Assembly (NCBI RefSeq): GCF_963169125.1
Contig: NC_084802.1
Location: forward strand, 33,488,107-33,552,106
Direction: 5' to 3'
Origin: Humulus lupulus
Taxonomy: Eukaryota > Streptophyta > Magnoliopsida > Rosales > Cannabaceae
DNA: 64,000 bases
This document shows positions 21,391 through 32,611 of the stretch, piece by piece. Position 1 is the first letter of the stretch. The number at the start of each line of letters is the position of its first letter. The notes beneath the pieces were generated by a model. That model saw only the letters and a list, made by a program, of their open reading frames with translations. It did not search any database and was not told the DNA's origin. Made by a program: the position numbers and the translations under genes.

Positions 21391-22090
21391 TAAATGACGA
21401 CTAAAATACCCAACATTTTCAAAAAGTTGCACTTTTATATCCATTTTTTTTTGCGGTAAATATACTCATTGTCTTCAAAATGTTGCAATTTTATACCTAA
21501 TTTTTTTTTGCGTTAAATATACTCAATGTTTTTAAAATGTTACACTTTTATAGCTATTTTTTTATTATTTTGATAAATAATAAGAAAATAAAAGAAAAAT
21601 ATAGGATTTTAATTATTTTTAAATTTTAAATTATTTTCCCTTAAATTAAACATTAATTTAATTTAAACTTTAATAAATGTTTTATTAAAATTAATAAAAA
21701 TGATTTAAAAATAATTAAAAACTTATATATTTTCATCAATTTAAAATATAAGTTTTTTAAAAAAAAATAAAGGAAAAATATAAGTTTAATTATTTAGATT
21801 AATTTTACTAATCTTAATTTTTTTTTATTTTGAAAGTGAAAATAATTTAAAATTTTAAAAATAACTAAAATCCTATATTTTTCATTCACATTTTTATTAT
21901 TTCTCAAAATAGTTTTAAAAAATAGGTGTAAAAGTGTAACATTTTAAAAACATTAGGTATATTTATGCTAAAAAAAAGTTTAGGTATAAAAGTGTAACAT
22001 TTTGAAGACATTTAGTATATTTACTGCAAAAAAAATTAGGTATAAAAGTGCAACAGTTTGAAAACATTGGGTATTTTAGCAATCATTTAC
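21391..22090. mobile_element. Foldback element 3 (about 700 bp) with tandem units in each arm
   Basis: TAAATGACGACTAAAATACC at the left end is matched inversely by the right end (GGGTATTTTAGCAATCATTT). Each arm holds about three units of roughly 55 bp with TTGCACTTTTATACC and AATATACTCATTGT words. The AT-rich centre (about 21580-21900) continues the inverted pairing. No protein is coded. Confidence 0.8.
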
Positions 22091-22168
22091 TCAAATATAT
22101 ATATGTACATATATGTGTATGTGTATCTATGTTTGCATTTATTGAAACAAGAAAAAAATGGTGGCTTT
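22091..22168. repeat. Direct repeat, right copy, flanking the foldback cluster
   Basis: This is the right-hand copy of the sequence at 19412-19492, separated from it by foldback elements 2 and 3. Confidence 0.7.
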
Positions 22169-22246
22169 GTAGACGCGTGCATGTGTGACATTTAAATATA
22201 TATAAATAATTCAAATAATATATATATTTATATATATGTGAATTTT

Positions 22247-22450
22247 CTTAGATAGGGGCATCATTTTTGCCCCTAAAACTATTTGAACTCTGATTTCAGC
22301 ATTGTAAATTATTTAGAATTTCTTGAAAATTGGCAGGATGCCTACTATAATTATCATGTACGCAGTCATACAAAAAAATTGGTTATAATTTCTTGAAGTA
22401 CCTAAAATAAAAAATGTACGGTTGGGGCAAAAGTGATGTCCCAACCTAAG
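22247..22450. mobile_element. Small MITE-like element, 204 bp
   Basis: Terminal inverted repeats CTTAGATAGGGGCATCATTT (from 22247) and the inverse of GGGGCAAAAGTGATGTCCC…CCTAAG (to 22450) match at about 22 of 27 positions. A target-site duplication is not evident. Confidence 0.6.
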
Positions 22451-22491
22451 AAGCTCCCTATATATATATGTGCATATATTATAATGTGTAT

Positions 22492-23663
22492 TGTTGTGCT
22501 AATTTCTAAACAACGCAAGTGCATGGTATTGCAACAAGTAATAAGTGAAAGTAGAGTATCGTTCCCACAGAGAATTTATCACCAAATTCTGTCAAGTACT
22601 AAAATGATTTCTTCATGTTTTTATCCAAACAATAATAGAATTATAAATTAAATAAAATTAAAATAAGCAATTTTAAAAATAACAATTAATCAAATTTTAG
22701 AGAAACCTAGGATTACAATTTTTCCTCAATATTTCACTTGAACATAATTAATCTCACTTAATTCTATCAATCATTACAAGATGTTAACCAAGAATCCACA
22801 AATATTCACAATCCTCTCCCGATGTTCATGCAAAAATATCTTATCTAATCAATTATTTATATTCATATGATAATCAAATTAGCATAAAATTCATTAAGCA
22901 ATATTCATATCCTATGTGCAACTCACATATTTTACTCAGTGATCATACAACATTCTATTCATGGTCAAACACAAAATTTCATTTTCCAAGTTCCTTAAGG
23001 TTCCCTAATCAATCTAATTAGTGGCCAATTAATTAGAAGCGTTAAGCATAGAATGGAATGGATAACTTAATATTGATTTCAGAATTAAGATCAAATAACA
23101 AATTCAAGCTACATATTAAGTTCCAATTGCAATCCTAGAATAAGAAATTAGCTCATGATAGGACTAGTGTAAACCATGCAAAATATCGTAAACAAATTCA
23201 TCATCATGGAGTTTACAAGGAAAAGCAAAAGAAAAAGAAATTAAAAGATGAAAACTCTTGGCAATAAACTTCGCTAATCTTCAAAACATTGATTCTCCTA
23301 TTTCTCGTTCTCACTCTAGGCCTTGTGAGTTACTTTCTCTTTCTAAAAGTCTCCCAAAATTCGTGCTCCTCCAAGCCCTTTATAGCCTTGGTCGAAATTT
23401 GTAAGAATAACGACCAAAAAGAGTGGTTTCCTGTTTTCTGAATTTTCGCTCAGCATCACGACACTGACTCTGGCATCGCGATGCTGAATGTTGATTTTGT
23501 ACTAAATTCCTTCTTTCTTCCTCAATTCTTCTTGCATTTCTTTTGCTTGCTCAAATGACTCTCAAAACTACAAAATTTACTCAAATTAAGTAAAATAAAA
23601 TATAAAACATTAACAAACAATAAATTCTAAAGTACTCAAGTATAGTGTTAACACACGATATCA
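22492..23663 (-). repeat. Athila-like LTR, left (3' LTR)
   Basis: TG…CA, 1172 bp. It contains a small GC-rich palindromic patch (near 23455-23490, with CATCGCGATG) in otherwise AT-rich sequence. Confidence 0.8.
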
Positions 23664-23682
23664 AATACCCCAAACTTAAAGG
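23664..23682 (-). promoter_or_regulatory. Polypurine tract of the Athila-like element
   Basis: On the minus strand TTTAAGTTTGGGGTATT abuts the 3' LTR, the usual polypurine position and wording for Athila-like elements. Confidence 0.65.
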
Positions 23683-23854
23683 TTTGCTAGTCCTGAACAA
23701 ACAAAACTAAAGACAAACAAAATAGTTATCAACAAACATGCCTCAAAGATTGCATTATGTATATGGTTCAAGATCAAACAAATGTCACAAAGTGAGAATA
23801 CTGCTTCACAAATGCAGTTGGGCATTTTGTAGCTTGAAAAACATTAAAGGTCAC

Positions 23855-24502
23855 CTATTGGTCTAGTACTCGCATAGTTAGCTCTCCTTTTTGCACATCA
23901 ATAAGAGTTTGTCCTGTTGCTAAGAATGGTCGCCCAAGAATGATTGAGATTTCTCTATCCTCCTCCATATCAAGCACAATAAAATCTACAGTAAATATGA
24001 ACTTCTCCACCTTTACCAAAATGTCTTCCACTATACCCTTTGGATAAGTCAATGAACGGTCTGCTAACTGTAATGTGACAGAAGTAGGCTTCGCTTCCCA
24101 CAAACCAAGCTTTTGATAGATAGAAAGTGGCATAAGATTTATACTTGCCCTCAAGTTACAAAGAGCTCTCCCAAAAAACTGAGTACCAATGGTGCAAGGA
24201 ATAGTGAAACTACCTGGGTCCTTGAGCTTTGGTGGAAGTTTCTTCTGCAAGATTGCACTACACTCTTCTGTTAAAGCAATTGTCTCAAAATCTCCCAACT
24301 TCCTCTTCTTAGACAATATATCCTTCATAAATTTGACATAGTTGGGGATTTTTTTTAATGCCTCAGCAAAATGAATATTGATGTGGAGCTTCTTAAACAC
24401 CTGTAGAAATTTGGAGAATTGTTTGTCAAGTTTCTGCTTGTGTAAACGTTGAGGGAATGGTGGTGGAGGATTGTAAGGGCTTTTCTCTTCTTGATCCATC
24501 AC
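23855..24502 (-). pseudogene. Athila-like aspartic protease with altered active site
   Basis: A 215-codon frame reads through gag-C-terminal words (FKKLHINIHFAEALKKIPNY, MKDILSKKRKL) into the retropepsin-like domain: GSFTIPCTIG, SINLMPLSIYQKLGL, TLQLADRSLTYPKG, VDFIVLDMEED, ISIILGRPFLATG, LIDVQKGELTMRV. The family normally has DLGAS at the catalytic position; here it is NLRAS. Both changes (Asp to Asn, Gly to Arg) need only G-to-A transitions. The protease would be inactive although the frame is open. RT does not follow. Confidence 0.85.
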
Positions 24503-24928
24503 TATTTTTTATGGTGACTTTTCATTTTCAGCTTCTATCTTTGGCGCCACTACTTTCTCTTTTTCTTTAGGTTTTTCCACTTTGCTAGACAACTCTCTGC
24601 CATCCCTCAAAATTATTGCTTTGCATTGTTCCTTGTCCCCTTTTGGTTAGCTTCAGTGTTACTTGGTAAGGAGCCTTGAGGCCTTGAATTCAACGAACTA
24701 GCAAGTTGGCCAAATTGGTTCTCTGGTGTTCTCAATGATGCAACTTGACTCTGAATAAGTGTTTCTTGATTTTACAAAATTACATTTGTCTTCTTCATAT
24801 ACTAAACAAACATCTCCTCCAAACTTGACTTTTTCTCTTGTTGAGGAGGAAAGCCAAGTAGGTTATGAGGTCTTGACGATTGGTCTTGGTTGTTGCTCCA
24901 TGAGAAATTTGGGTGATTTTGACTCAAG

Positions 24929-25455
24929 CTACACGAAAGAAGTGATATCATTCCTCAACTTAGCTGTCTTTGATGGAGGAAAATTTTTTGCTAAGAACTT
25001 TTGAGCCAAGACATCCCAAGTAGTAAAGGAACCAGCTGGCATGGACGTCAAACAACTCTTTGCATGGACGTCTAAGTCTGACAACATCATTTGAAACTCC
25101 AATGTACTTGAAAGTGTCACAAATTTCCAAGAAGTTCATGATGTGCTCATTAGGATCCTCATTCGGTAACCCACAGAACATGGTTGCATCTTTCAACATC
25201 TGAATGGTAACCGGCTTGATCTCAAAGTTATTGGCTTGAATTGGGGGATGCCAGATACTAGATTGAATGCTATCAATTAAAGGAACAACATACTCCCTCA
25301 GTGATCTTGTGTTGTCCACTTGCTCTAGTTCAACCATTATGATTTTTTGTTGTTGTTATTGGTTCCTTTCTTGTCTAATTCCTCGTAAACTTTGCTCAAT
25401 CTCAGGATCTAAAGGAACCAACTCAAAACTTCACGATCTTCGCATAAATGGCTGA
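24929..25455 (-). pseudogene. Athila-like gag, broken
   Basis: Overlapping minus-strand pieces read SLREYVVPLIDSIQSSI, FEIKPVTIQMLKDATMFCGL, PNEDPNEHIMNFLEICDTFK and, after a frameshift, TTWDVLAQKFLAKNFPPSKT with AKLRNDITSF. This is the Athila gag core with one block (the usual LRLFPFSL region) degraded. It lies directly downstream of the primer site in the element's own direction. Confidence 0.8.
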
Positions 25456-25544
25456 ACAATAACTGAAAAAAATAAAAACAAAAAGTTTGAATTATGAACA
25501 AGATAGATTGGTATTAATATCAACAAAAATTTAGTAATTAAATT

Positions 25545-25567
25545 CCCTGGCAACGACGCCAAAAACT
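25545..25567 (-). promoter_or_regulatory. Primer binding site of the Athila-like element
   Basis: On the minus strand TTTTTGGCGTCGTTGCCAGG lies directly inside the 5' LTR. It matches the Asp-tRNA-type primer site typical of Athila elements (TTTTTGGCGCCGTTGCCGG) with two changes. Confidence 0.8.
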
Positions 25568-26245
25568 TGTTGTGCTAATTTCTAAACAGCGCAAGTGCAC
25601 GCTATCGCAACAAGTAATAAAGTGAAAGTAGAGTACCGATCCCACTGAGAATTTATCACCGAACTTTGTCAAGTACTAAAATTATTTCTTCTTGTTTTAT
25701 CCAAACAATAATAGAATTAAAACCTAAAGAAAATTAAAATAAGAAATTTAAAAAGGGTAAATTAAAAAATAACAATTAATCAAATTTTAGAAAAACCTAA
25801 GATTACAATTTTCCCTCAATATTTCACTTGAACATAATTAATCTCACTACATTCTATCAATCAATAAAAAATGTTAACCAAGAATCCACAACTATTCACA
25901 AGCCTCTCCCGATGGTCATACAACAATATCTTATCTAATCAATTATCTATATTATTATGATAATCAAATTAGCATAAAATTCATTAAGCACAGGTTCATT
26001 TAACAGTTATATTCCTATCCTATGTGAAACTCATAGATTTTACTCAGTGATCATACATCATTCTATTCATGGTCAAACAAAAAAAATTCCATTTTACAAG
26101 TTCCTTAAGGTTCCCTAATCAATCTAATTAGTGGCCAATTAATCAGAAGCATTAAGCCTAGAATAGAAATTAAGATCAAATAACAAATTCAAGCTACATA
26201 TCAAGTTCCAATTGAAATCCTAGAATAAGAAATTAGCTCATGATA
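25568..26245 (-). repeat. Athila-like LTR, right, first part only
   Basis: It matches left-LTR bases 22492 to about 23160 and then breaks at the start of the G3 LTR. Confidence 0.85.
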
Positions 26246-28463
26246 TGTAACGCCCTGAATAGTCAGAACTATTACACTATGTGTTAAAAATAGTGCTTAA
26301 CTCGCTAAGCGAGTCATTTGGACTTACATGTGTAATTACGGTTAAACGATAGTTTAAGTATCAAAAGTTTTGGTCAAACGTTGGACTTCTCATTTAAAAG
26401 GTTAAGCAATTACAGGGGATCCCAAAAGTTTCTAATAAAATACAACTTTATCAAAAATACAGACTTAGCCGACCTAAGCAGAAAATTTTCAACTAAAGAT
26501 TCCTGTTCTCAAAATATCTCAACTTTGGAGGCCGAGCAGGCTGGGTATGTACACGCCGCCCCTACAACTCTCCAACTCATGGCTGGTCCAACTCTCCTTT
26601 GTCCTTACCTACACCATGAAGCACCCGTGAGCCAAGGCCTAGCAAGAAAACCCATACAAATCATACAGATAACCAGATAAACATTAACATGTATTACATA
26701 CTCTATAATCACAATTGGTTCGCATAGATTTTCCAAACAACACACGACTCATGCCAAGTAGATGGACATTCCATCTTCATAATGGCTCCGCCATTGTGGT
26801 GAATACCGTATCCACGTTATGGCCTCGCCACTACGACTTTACACATGTAATGTCATTAATAGTCTCCCAACCAAGCAATCAGTACCAATAACTATAACAA
26901 CATAAATTCAAACACAACATGCATTCAAATACAAATAGTTTCATGACATGGTCATTCTTGTGCCCTACCATTGGGGCGCATGTCCTACACTTGGTGCAAG
27001 AGACGGTTTTCTTACCTCGAATCTTGAGCAGATGGCATATGGCGATCCCGAGCATGATCCTTACTCCCGAGCCCTAATGGTATAACCTAGTCACAATGCA
27101 ATAATGAGTAATAATCAAGATCTAAAGTAATTAAAAGCTTCAAAATTACTTACTAGCCTCCAGGACCTCAAATTCTTCTAAACCGGGTAGTAAAATCCTT
27201 GTTGAGCCTTTAGGTTTGAGTTCCTGAGATAATAAACCCCATTTGGCCAAAATCCTCAATTTGAGCCGTGGTGCCCCACACAAGCATCGTGGCCCTCTAC
27301 AATTCAGAGAGCAAATCCCCTTAATTCCCTAGACATGCGTCGTGACGCAACCCACCCAGCACCGCGACGCTAAGGCAGTTCAGAGCCCAATCCCCTGAGT
27401 TCACGCAGGCCGCGGCGCAACCCCGCGAACCCAGAAATTTTAGCGATTTCAGAAATTGCATTCTCCTCCAAAACCCTTCCAAACTCAGTTTTTACCCTAA
27501 ATTAACCACCTAAACTATTCCAGCAATTCAGATACACAATAAATAACGACCCATAGCCTTTAAAAGATCCCTAAACATAAAAATTCAAGAACTCCTCAAG
27601 AAATTAAAAAGGAAAGCTCAAAACTTACAGAAATTGACAGAGGAGAGCTCACCTCAACCACAAAAAAATTCCCAGCTGACTTCCCACACTAAGCAGTCTC
27701 TAATCCCTCCAAGAATTGCTTTAGCTCCTTAGATTCCTAGGCCAATTCTCCAAAAATTTCAAATGCTTCCAAGTGCCCAAGAGAGAGAGAGAGAGAAAGA
27801 TGAACGAGAGAGAGAGAATGGATGGAAGCTAAGTGTTCTCCTTATTTCTTTCTGAATGCTTCTAGTCCTAACTAAGTTCAACCAAGGCTAGGAAAAGACC
27901 ATAATGCCCCTCATCCAAGAGTTTTCCCTTTAATGCCCTCAAGGGCAAAACGATATTTTTCCACAATTCCCACTAGTCCTCAAATAGCACTATAAATTCC
28001 CAATTAATACAGACATGCCCAAATAATCACCTAATAACTACTCATCACCCGATAAATCCTAACTACGCACTAAATTACTAAAATACCCTTTGGCTCACCC
28101 CGAGCCAGGTATTTGACCTCGTTGTGACTTTTCCGCTAACTCGCTCACTAGGATCGCCTCGTGCCGAATATCACAAATATATCCACATAATAATGTGGTC
28201 TCAATCACATAACACCTATAATTACAATTATTCCCTCAACGTGTCAAAATTACAAATATGCCATTACTAATGAAAATGGGACCACATGCATATTTAATAC
28301 ACATAAACATACATAAATATTCATATCACCATATAATTCATTTATGCCACATAGTCACACATATATTCAATTAATTTCACATAATTCGCATATAAATCCA
28401 ATTATGCTCTCCCGGCATACTAATAAAGGCTCTAAGCCTAATTAGAAAATTTGGGACGTTACA
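26246..28463 (-). repeat. G3 3' LTR, 2218 bp
   Basis: TGTAACGCCC…GGGACGTTACA. It carries the shared LTR modules: the GTGTAGGTAAGGACAAAGG block (minus strand, about 26530-26640), the acceptor-like TTTACTACCCGGTTTAG (near 27177-27193), a GC-rich palindromic island (27270-27430) and a donor-like GAG|GTGAGC near 27650. Confidence 0.85.
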
Positions 28464-29015
28464 ACTATCCCCTCCTACTGAAAATTTTGTCCTAGAAATT
28501 TACCTGAACAACTCGGGATGCTGATCCTACATAATTGACTCTAGCTCCCAGGTCGCTTCCTCGACCTTGCTATTTCTCCATAAAACTTTAACTATTGGAA
28601 TCGTCTTGTTCCTCAGAACCTTGTCTTTTCTATCTAGGATCTGAACCAGTCGCTCCTCATAAGACAAATCCGTCTGTAGCTCCAGATCCTCATAACTCAA
28701 TACATGAGTTGCATCTGATACATACTTTCAGAGCATCGATATATGAAATACATTGTGAACTCTTGACAATGCCGAAGGTGAAACCAACCTATAGGCTACC
28801 TGACCAATCTTCTCCAGGATCTCAAATGGTCCTACAAATCTAGAGCTCAACTTTCCATTCTCCCCAAACCTTTTCACCCCTCTCAGTGGCGAAACTTTAA
28901 GGAAGACATAGTCTCCCACTTGGAATTCCACGTCTCTGTGCCTCAGATCTGAATAACTTTTCTGCCTGCTCCATGACGCAAGCATCCAAGCTTTAATATT
29001 TTTTATGGCCTCATT
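28464..29015 (-). pseudogene. G3 integrase C-terminal and chromodomain-like end
   Basis: The minus strand reads MLASWSRQKSYSDLRHRDVE, FQVGDYVFLKVSPLRGVKRF, RFVGPFEILEKIGQVAYRL, VHNVFHISML, then LSYEDLELQTDLSYEERLVQ and KVLWRNSKVEEATWELES. This is the GPY/F module and tail typical of chromoviruses. A purine tract (AGGAGGGGATAGT) precedes the LTR. G4 interrupts it at 29015. Confidence 0.88.
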
Positions 29016-31392
29016 TGTAACGACCCAAAATCTCTAATATGGCTTAAGAGCCTTGATGAGTGTGCCGGGAAGGCATAATTGGTTTAGGTGTGATTAAATG
29101 ATGTAATGCATGATTATGTGATAAGCATGCTTATATGATTATGTGGATGTGTGAAATGCATGTTTATGAGTATTAATATGCATGTTGGCCCTGTTTAGAT
29201 TATGGGGGCATATTTGTTATTTTGGCCCATTGAGGGTATAAATGTGATTATATGTGATAGATTTTTGAGACCACATTATTTTGTGGATATATTTGCAGCA
29301 TATGGCTCCAGACGGTCCTAGTGAGCGGTTTGGCGAAATAGTCACGGCTGGGATTTATACCCAGCTCAGGGGAGCCTGGGGGTATTTTCAGGAATTTAGG
29401 AAATATATTGGAGATTATTAGACATTGGGTAAATAGTTGGTGATTAATTTGATGATGAGATTTAAGTGGTAAATATTAGGGACACTTGAGGAATTAGTGG
29501 GAATTGGGAACAAATGACTATTGTACCCCTAGATTAAGTTAAAGGTTGGTTTTGTTGGGATGGGTAAAATGGTATTTTTGATAATAAATGATATGCTCAA
29601 CCTTTTTGTTAGGACAAAATAGAGAAGAGTTGAGAATAATCTAGGAAAGAAAAAAAGGAAAAGGTTTCAGCTAACTTCTCTCTCTCTCCCACGCATCCCT
29701 CTCTCACTCTTGCGTTCATTTAGATATTGAAGCTTAGCTTCAAGGTGGGAGCACATTCTAAGCTTGGGCTGGGGAAACTTTGAGGAAATTGGAGGAAATT
29801 TAGCTGGGAGATTGAGCTGTGAATTGAGGTAAGAATTTGGCTTTACTTTCTGTGTTATGTTGCTGAATAGTTTAGGTTGATTTTTAAGTTTTGAGTATAG
29901 ATTTAGTGATGAATTTGGCTGAGGGTTTGAATAGGAAACTTCAGTTATTAGTACTAGGATCCTTGTGGTTGAATTGAGGTGCTGGTTTTTGTTTTATTAC
30001 TGGGAATTATAGGATGAAAACATGTGACTATGGGTCTAAATTAATGGTTGGTTCAGTGGTGAATTGAGGGAAAAATTATGGGTATGTTTGAATGTTCTTG
30101 GCTGGAAAAGGGAGAAGAATAACCAAGGTTTTCTTTAGGTTTGTAGGGCGCGCCACGGCGCATGTGGCCCTTCTGGCCTAGGGAGCTCTTTAACTTGGGG
30201 GCGCGCCACGACTTACTTGGCCAAGTCGCGACCCGCCTCCCCTTTGGCGTGAGAGCTTGCTCTTTGACTTGGGGCAAATCGCGACTTGCTGAGCCAAGTC
30301 GCGACCTGCCTGGGAGTTTTGAGATCAGAAGTGTTCTTAGGGTTGTTAGGGCTCGGGACAATTTCTACTACTTGGTTTAGTAGAAATTGAGGTCCCGAAG
30401 GCTAGTTTTGTTCCCTAGGTATTTTATTTCTGATTGGAAGTTGATAGATATCAATGACTATTGTGACTAAGTTTGTCGCCAAGGCTCGAGGCTAGGGATT
30501 GACCTCGGAACCAGTTCACCTTCTTCGCTCAGAATCAAAGGTAAGAAAACTGCACCCGGTTGTGTGGCTATGTTGGGACTAAGAGTTCCCTATACTTGTA
30601 TGCAGTGTTGTATGATGGTATTATGCCATGTGAGCATGAAATAAACGGCCTAAGAGTGCCAGAATTAATATTTGCACACAGGATGCGGCTCGACCACTAG
30701 TAGCTGAGGTTAATTATATAATCACTGAGCTCGTCCTAAGTGAGCCGGAGTCAGTGGGATAAACAGAGGGTGCGGCCTAAGGGCGTCGACCCTGGATATT
30801 GCATGATATGTTTACTATTGTTAATCTGATGATTTTGGCATGTTTATTACCTGGAATAGATTATTGATTCGTTGATTGATGTCACTGTTTATGTGAATGC
30901 TATGGTCTACTGAATATCTGGCTAATGTTTTGTGAGTTATTTGATTACTGTTATTGATTATGCTATGTTATATGGTTTTCTTACTGGGCCTTGGCTCACG
31001 GGTGCTACGTGGTGCAGGTAAAGGCAAGGGTAAGCTGGACCAACCCTGAATTGGAGAGCTCTAGGGGTGGAATGTACATAGTCAGCTGCTCGGCTGCCAC
31101 GACCGAGGGATGATACAGGGACAAGAGACCCTTAAATGCCTATTTTTCCATTAGAGTGGCTTGTGGTTGTACATAACCTGTGAAAATTTTGTAAACTGTT
31201 ATTTAACCCTGCTTTTGGGATCCCGTGAATCGACCGCTTATTCAAATGAAATTTATCTTTTATGACCAACATCTTTTAACCCTAGTTCGATTATTGTTTT
31301 AGTAACACATTTTCAACTAAATGACTTGATTAGCAAGTCTTGTACCTTTATAAACACACACTGTAACGGTCTTGGTTATCCAGGGTGTTACA
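29016..31392 (+). repeat. G4 5' LTR, 2377 bp
   Basis: TGTAACGACC…GGGTGTTACA. Inside are a CT-rich leader region (about 29675-29715), a donor-like GAATTGAG|GTAAGA (junction 29828/29829), a GC-rich island (30148-30312), an acceptor-like TCTACTACTTGGTTTAG (ending 30380) and the block GTGCAGGTAAAGGCAAGGG (about 31012-31030). Confidence 0.9.
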
Positions 31393-31412
31393 ACTTGGTA
31401 TCATAGTGGTCT
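31393..31412 (+). promoter_or_regulatory. G4 primer binding site
   Basis: ACTTGGTATCATAGTGG follows the LTR directly. The ancestral TGGTATCAGAG (initiator Met tRNA complement) has one change, G to T. Confidence 0.8.
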
Positions 31413-31798
31413 AGGTTTAAGGGTTCTTGAAGACTGGCTGGACATGTACATTCGTCGCTAAAGACAAGCTCGAATCATGGTTTGGTAATTGCGTATTCAA
31501 GTTTATATGCTTAAGTGATTAGAAGGAAATATGAATGCTGATATTTGTTTGATTAATAGGGAGCATGAGATACTGATAGGGCCTGGCCCTTGACTACTGT
31601 GTGATGATATTAAGGCATGCTTATTAGCATTCCTATGCATGTGGATGAATATTTGGATGAACTGTTATATTTTGACTGTTTGTGATTGGTTGCGTTTCAA
31701 TGGTGATGCATGGAAAGATTGTTACCCTGTCATCATAGTATGATCGCTGAGTCGTTGATTGTAGATTAACTTGGATAGCTATGTGTCCAAAATGATCT

Positions 31799-32461
31799 AT
31801 ACGACTAGCCGGCACTGGGTCCGAGGCCAGAGATGATGACAAGGGCCAGAACCCTCCGCCAGTCCCTGAGAACTGGTAGCAAATTATGGCAAACATGCAA
31901 TCCCGACTTCAGAGCCAGGTTGAGCAGATTCGTCTTCTTAGACAGAAGGCTCCGTCAGGGAGCGTTGCATCCATTGTGCCACCTGTAGTGGCACCAGTTG
32001 TACAGCCATTGGAGGTTGGGAATAGGTGGGAACCGTTGTATGAGCGGTTCAAGAAACAACATCCTCCAACTTTTGAGGGGGGACCAGATCCACTAAAGGC
32101 CGAACAGTGGATGAGTATGATTACTGCTATCCTGGACTTCATGAGGGTAGAGGGTCATGACAGGGTGGCCTGTGCCACATATATGCTAAGAGAGGATGCC
32201 CGCATTTGGTGGGAAGTGGCATCACAGACCAGAGATGTTACTACTTTGGGTTGGGATGGATTCAAGGATTTGTTCAGTCAGAAGTATTACAATGTTGCCA
32301 TCAGGGCAGCAAAGGTGAATGAATTTGTGGGATTGATACATGGCAACATGAAAGTCACAGAGTATACCCTGAAGTTCGATAGACTTGCGAAGTTTGCACT
32401 AGATCTTGTGCCTACTGATGCAGCTTGGCATGACAGATTTATCCGGGGGCTTAATGCTATG
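31799..32461 (+). pseudogene. G4 gag, N-terminal part
   Basis: The frame reads RLAGTGSEARDDDKGQNPPP, then VPENW, a TAG stop at 31877-31879, and QIMANMQSRLQSQVEQIRLL. The gag core follows: HPPTFEGGPDPLKAEQW, HDRVACATYMLREDARIWWE, FKDLFSQKYYN, EYTLKFDRLAKFALDLVP and FIRGLNAM. The ancestral initiator appears to have changed from ATG to ATA (31799-31801), and the stop corresponds to a Gln codon (CAG to TAG). A solo LTR interrupts gag right after LNAM. Confidence 0.85.
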
Positions 32462-32611
32462 TGTGAATGCCAAAAATTGACCAAAGCCATAGTCAACACT
32501 CAAGAGAAAAATTGAGGGTTACCCTCATTGGCCTTGGGCAAACAAAGCATCCCAATATCTTGCCCCATGCGAGACCCATGTCTCATAGGAGGCCTTAGCG
32601 AAAATGCCCAG

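Larger units (their letters stand above)
22492..26245 (-). mobile_element. Athila-like Ty3/gypsy element, internally deleted, right LTR interrupted
   Basis: The left LTR (22492-23663) and the start of the right LTR (25568-26245) are both in the same orientation and both begin TGTTGTGCTAATTTCTAAAC. The right LTR stops at GCTCATGATA, where G3 begins; the rest of it would lie beyond the window. Only gag and protease are present between the LTRs (1.9 kb); RT, RNase H and integrase are missing. The Asp-tRNA-type primer site and a CAAGTTTGGGG-like purine tract are in place. Confidence 0.85.

Noticed and set aside
22492..26245. Two independent solo LTRs instead of one Athila-like element
   Set aside because: The primer site, purine tract, gag and protease lie between them in the right order and orientation for one element.
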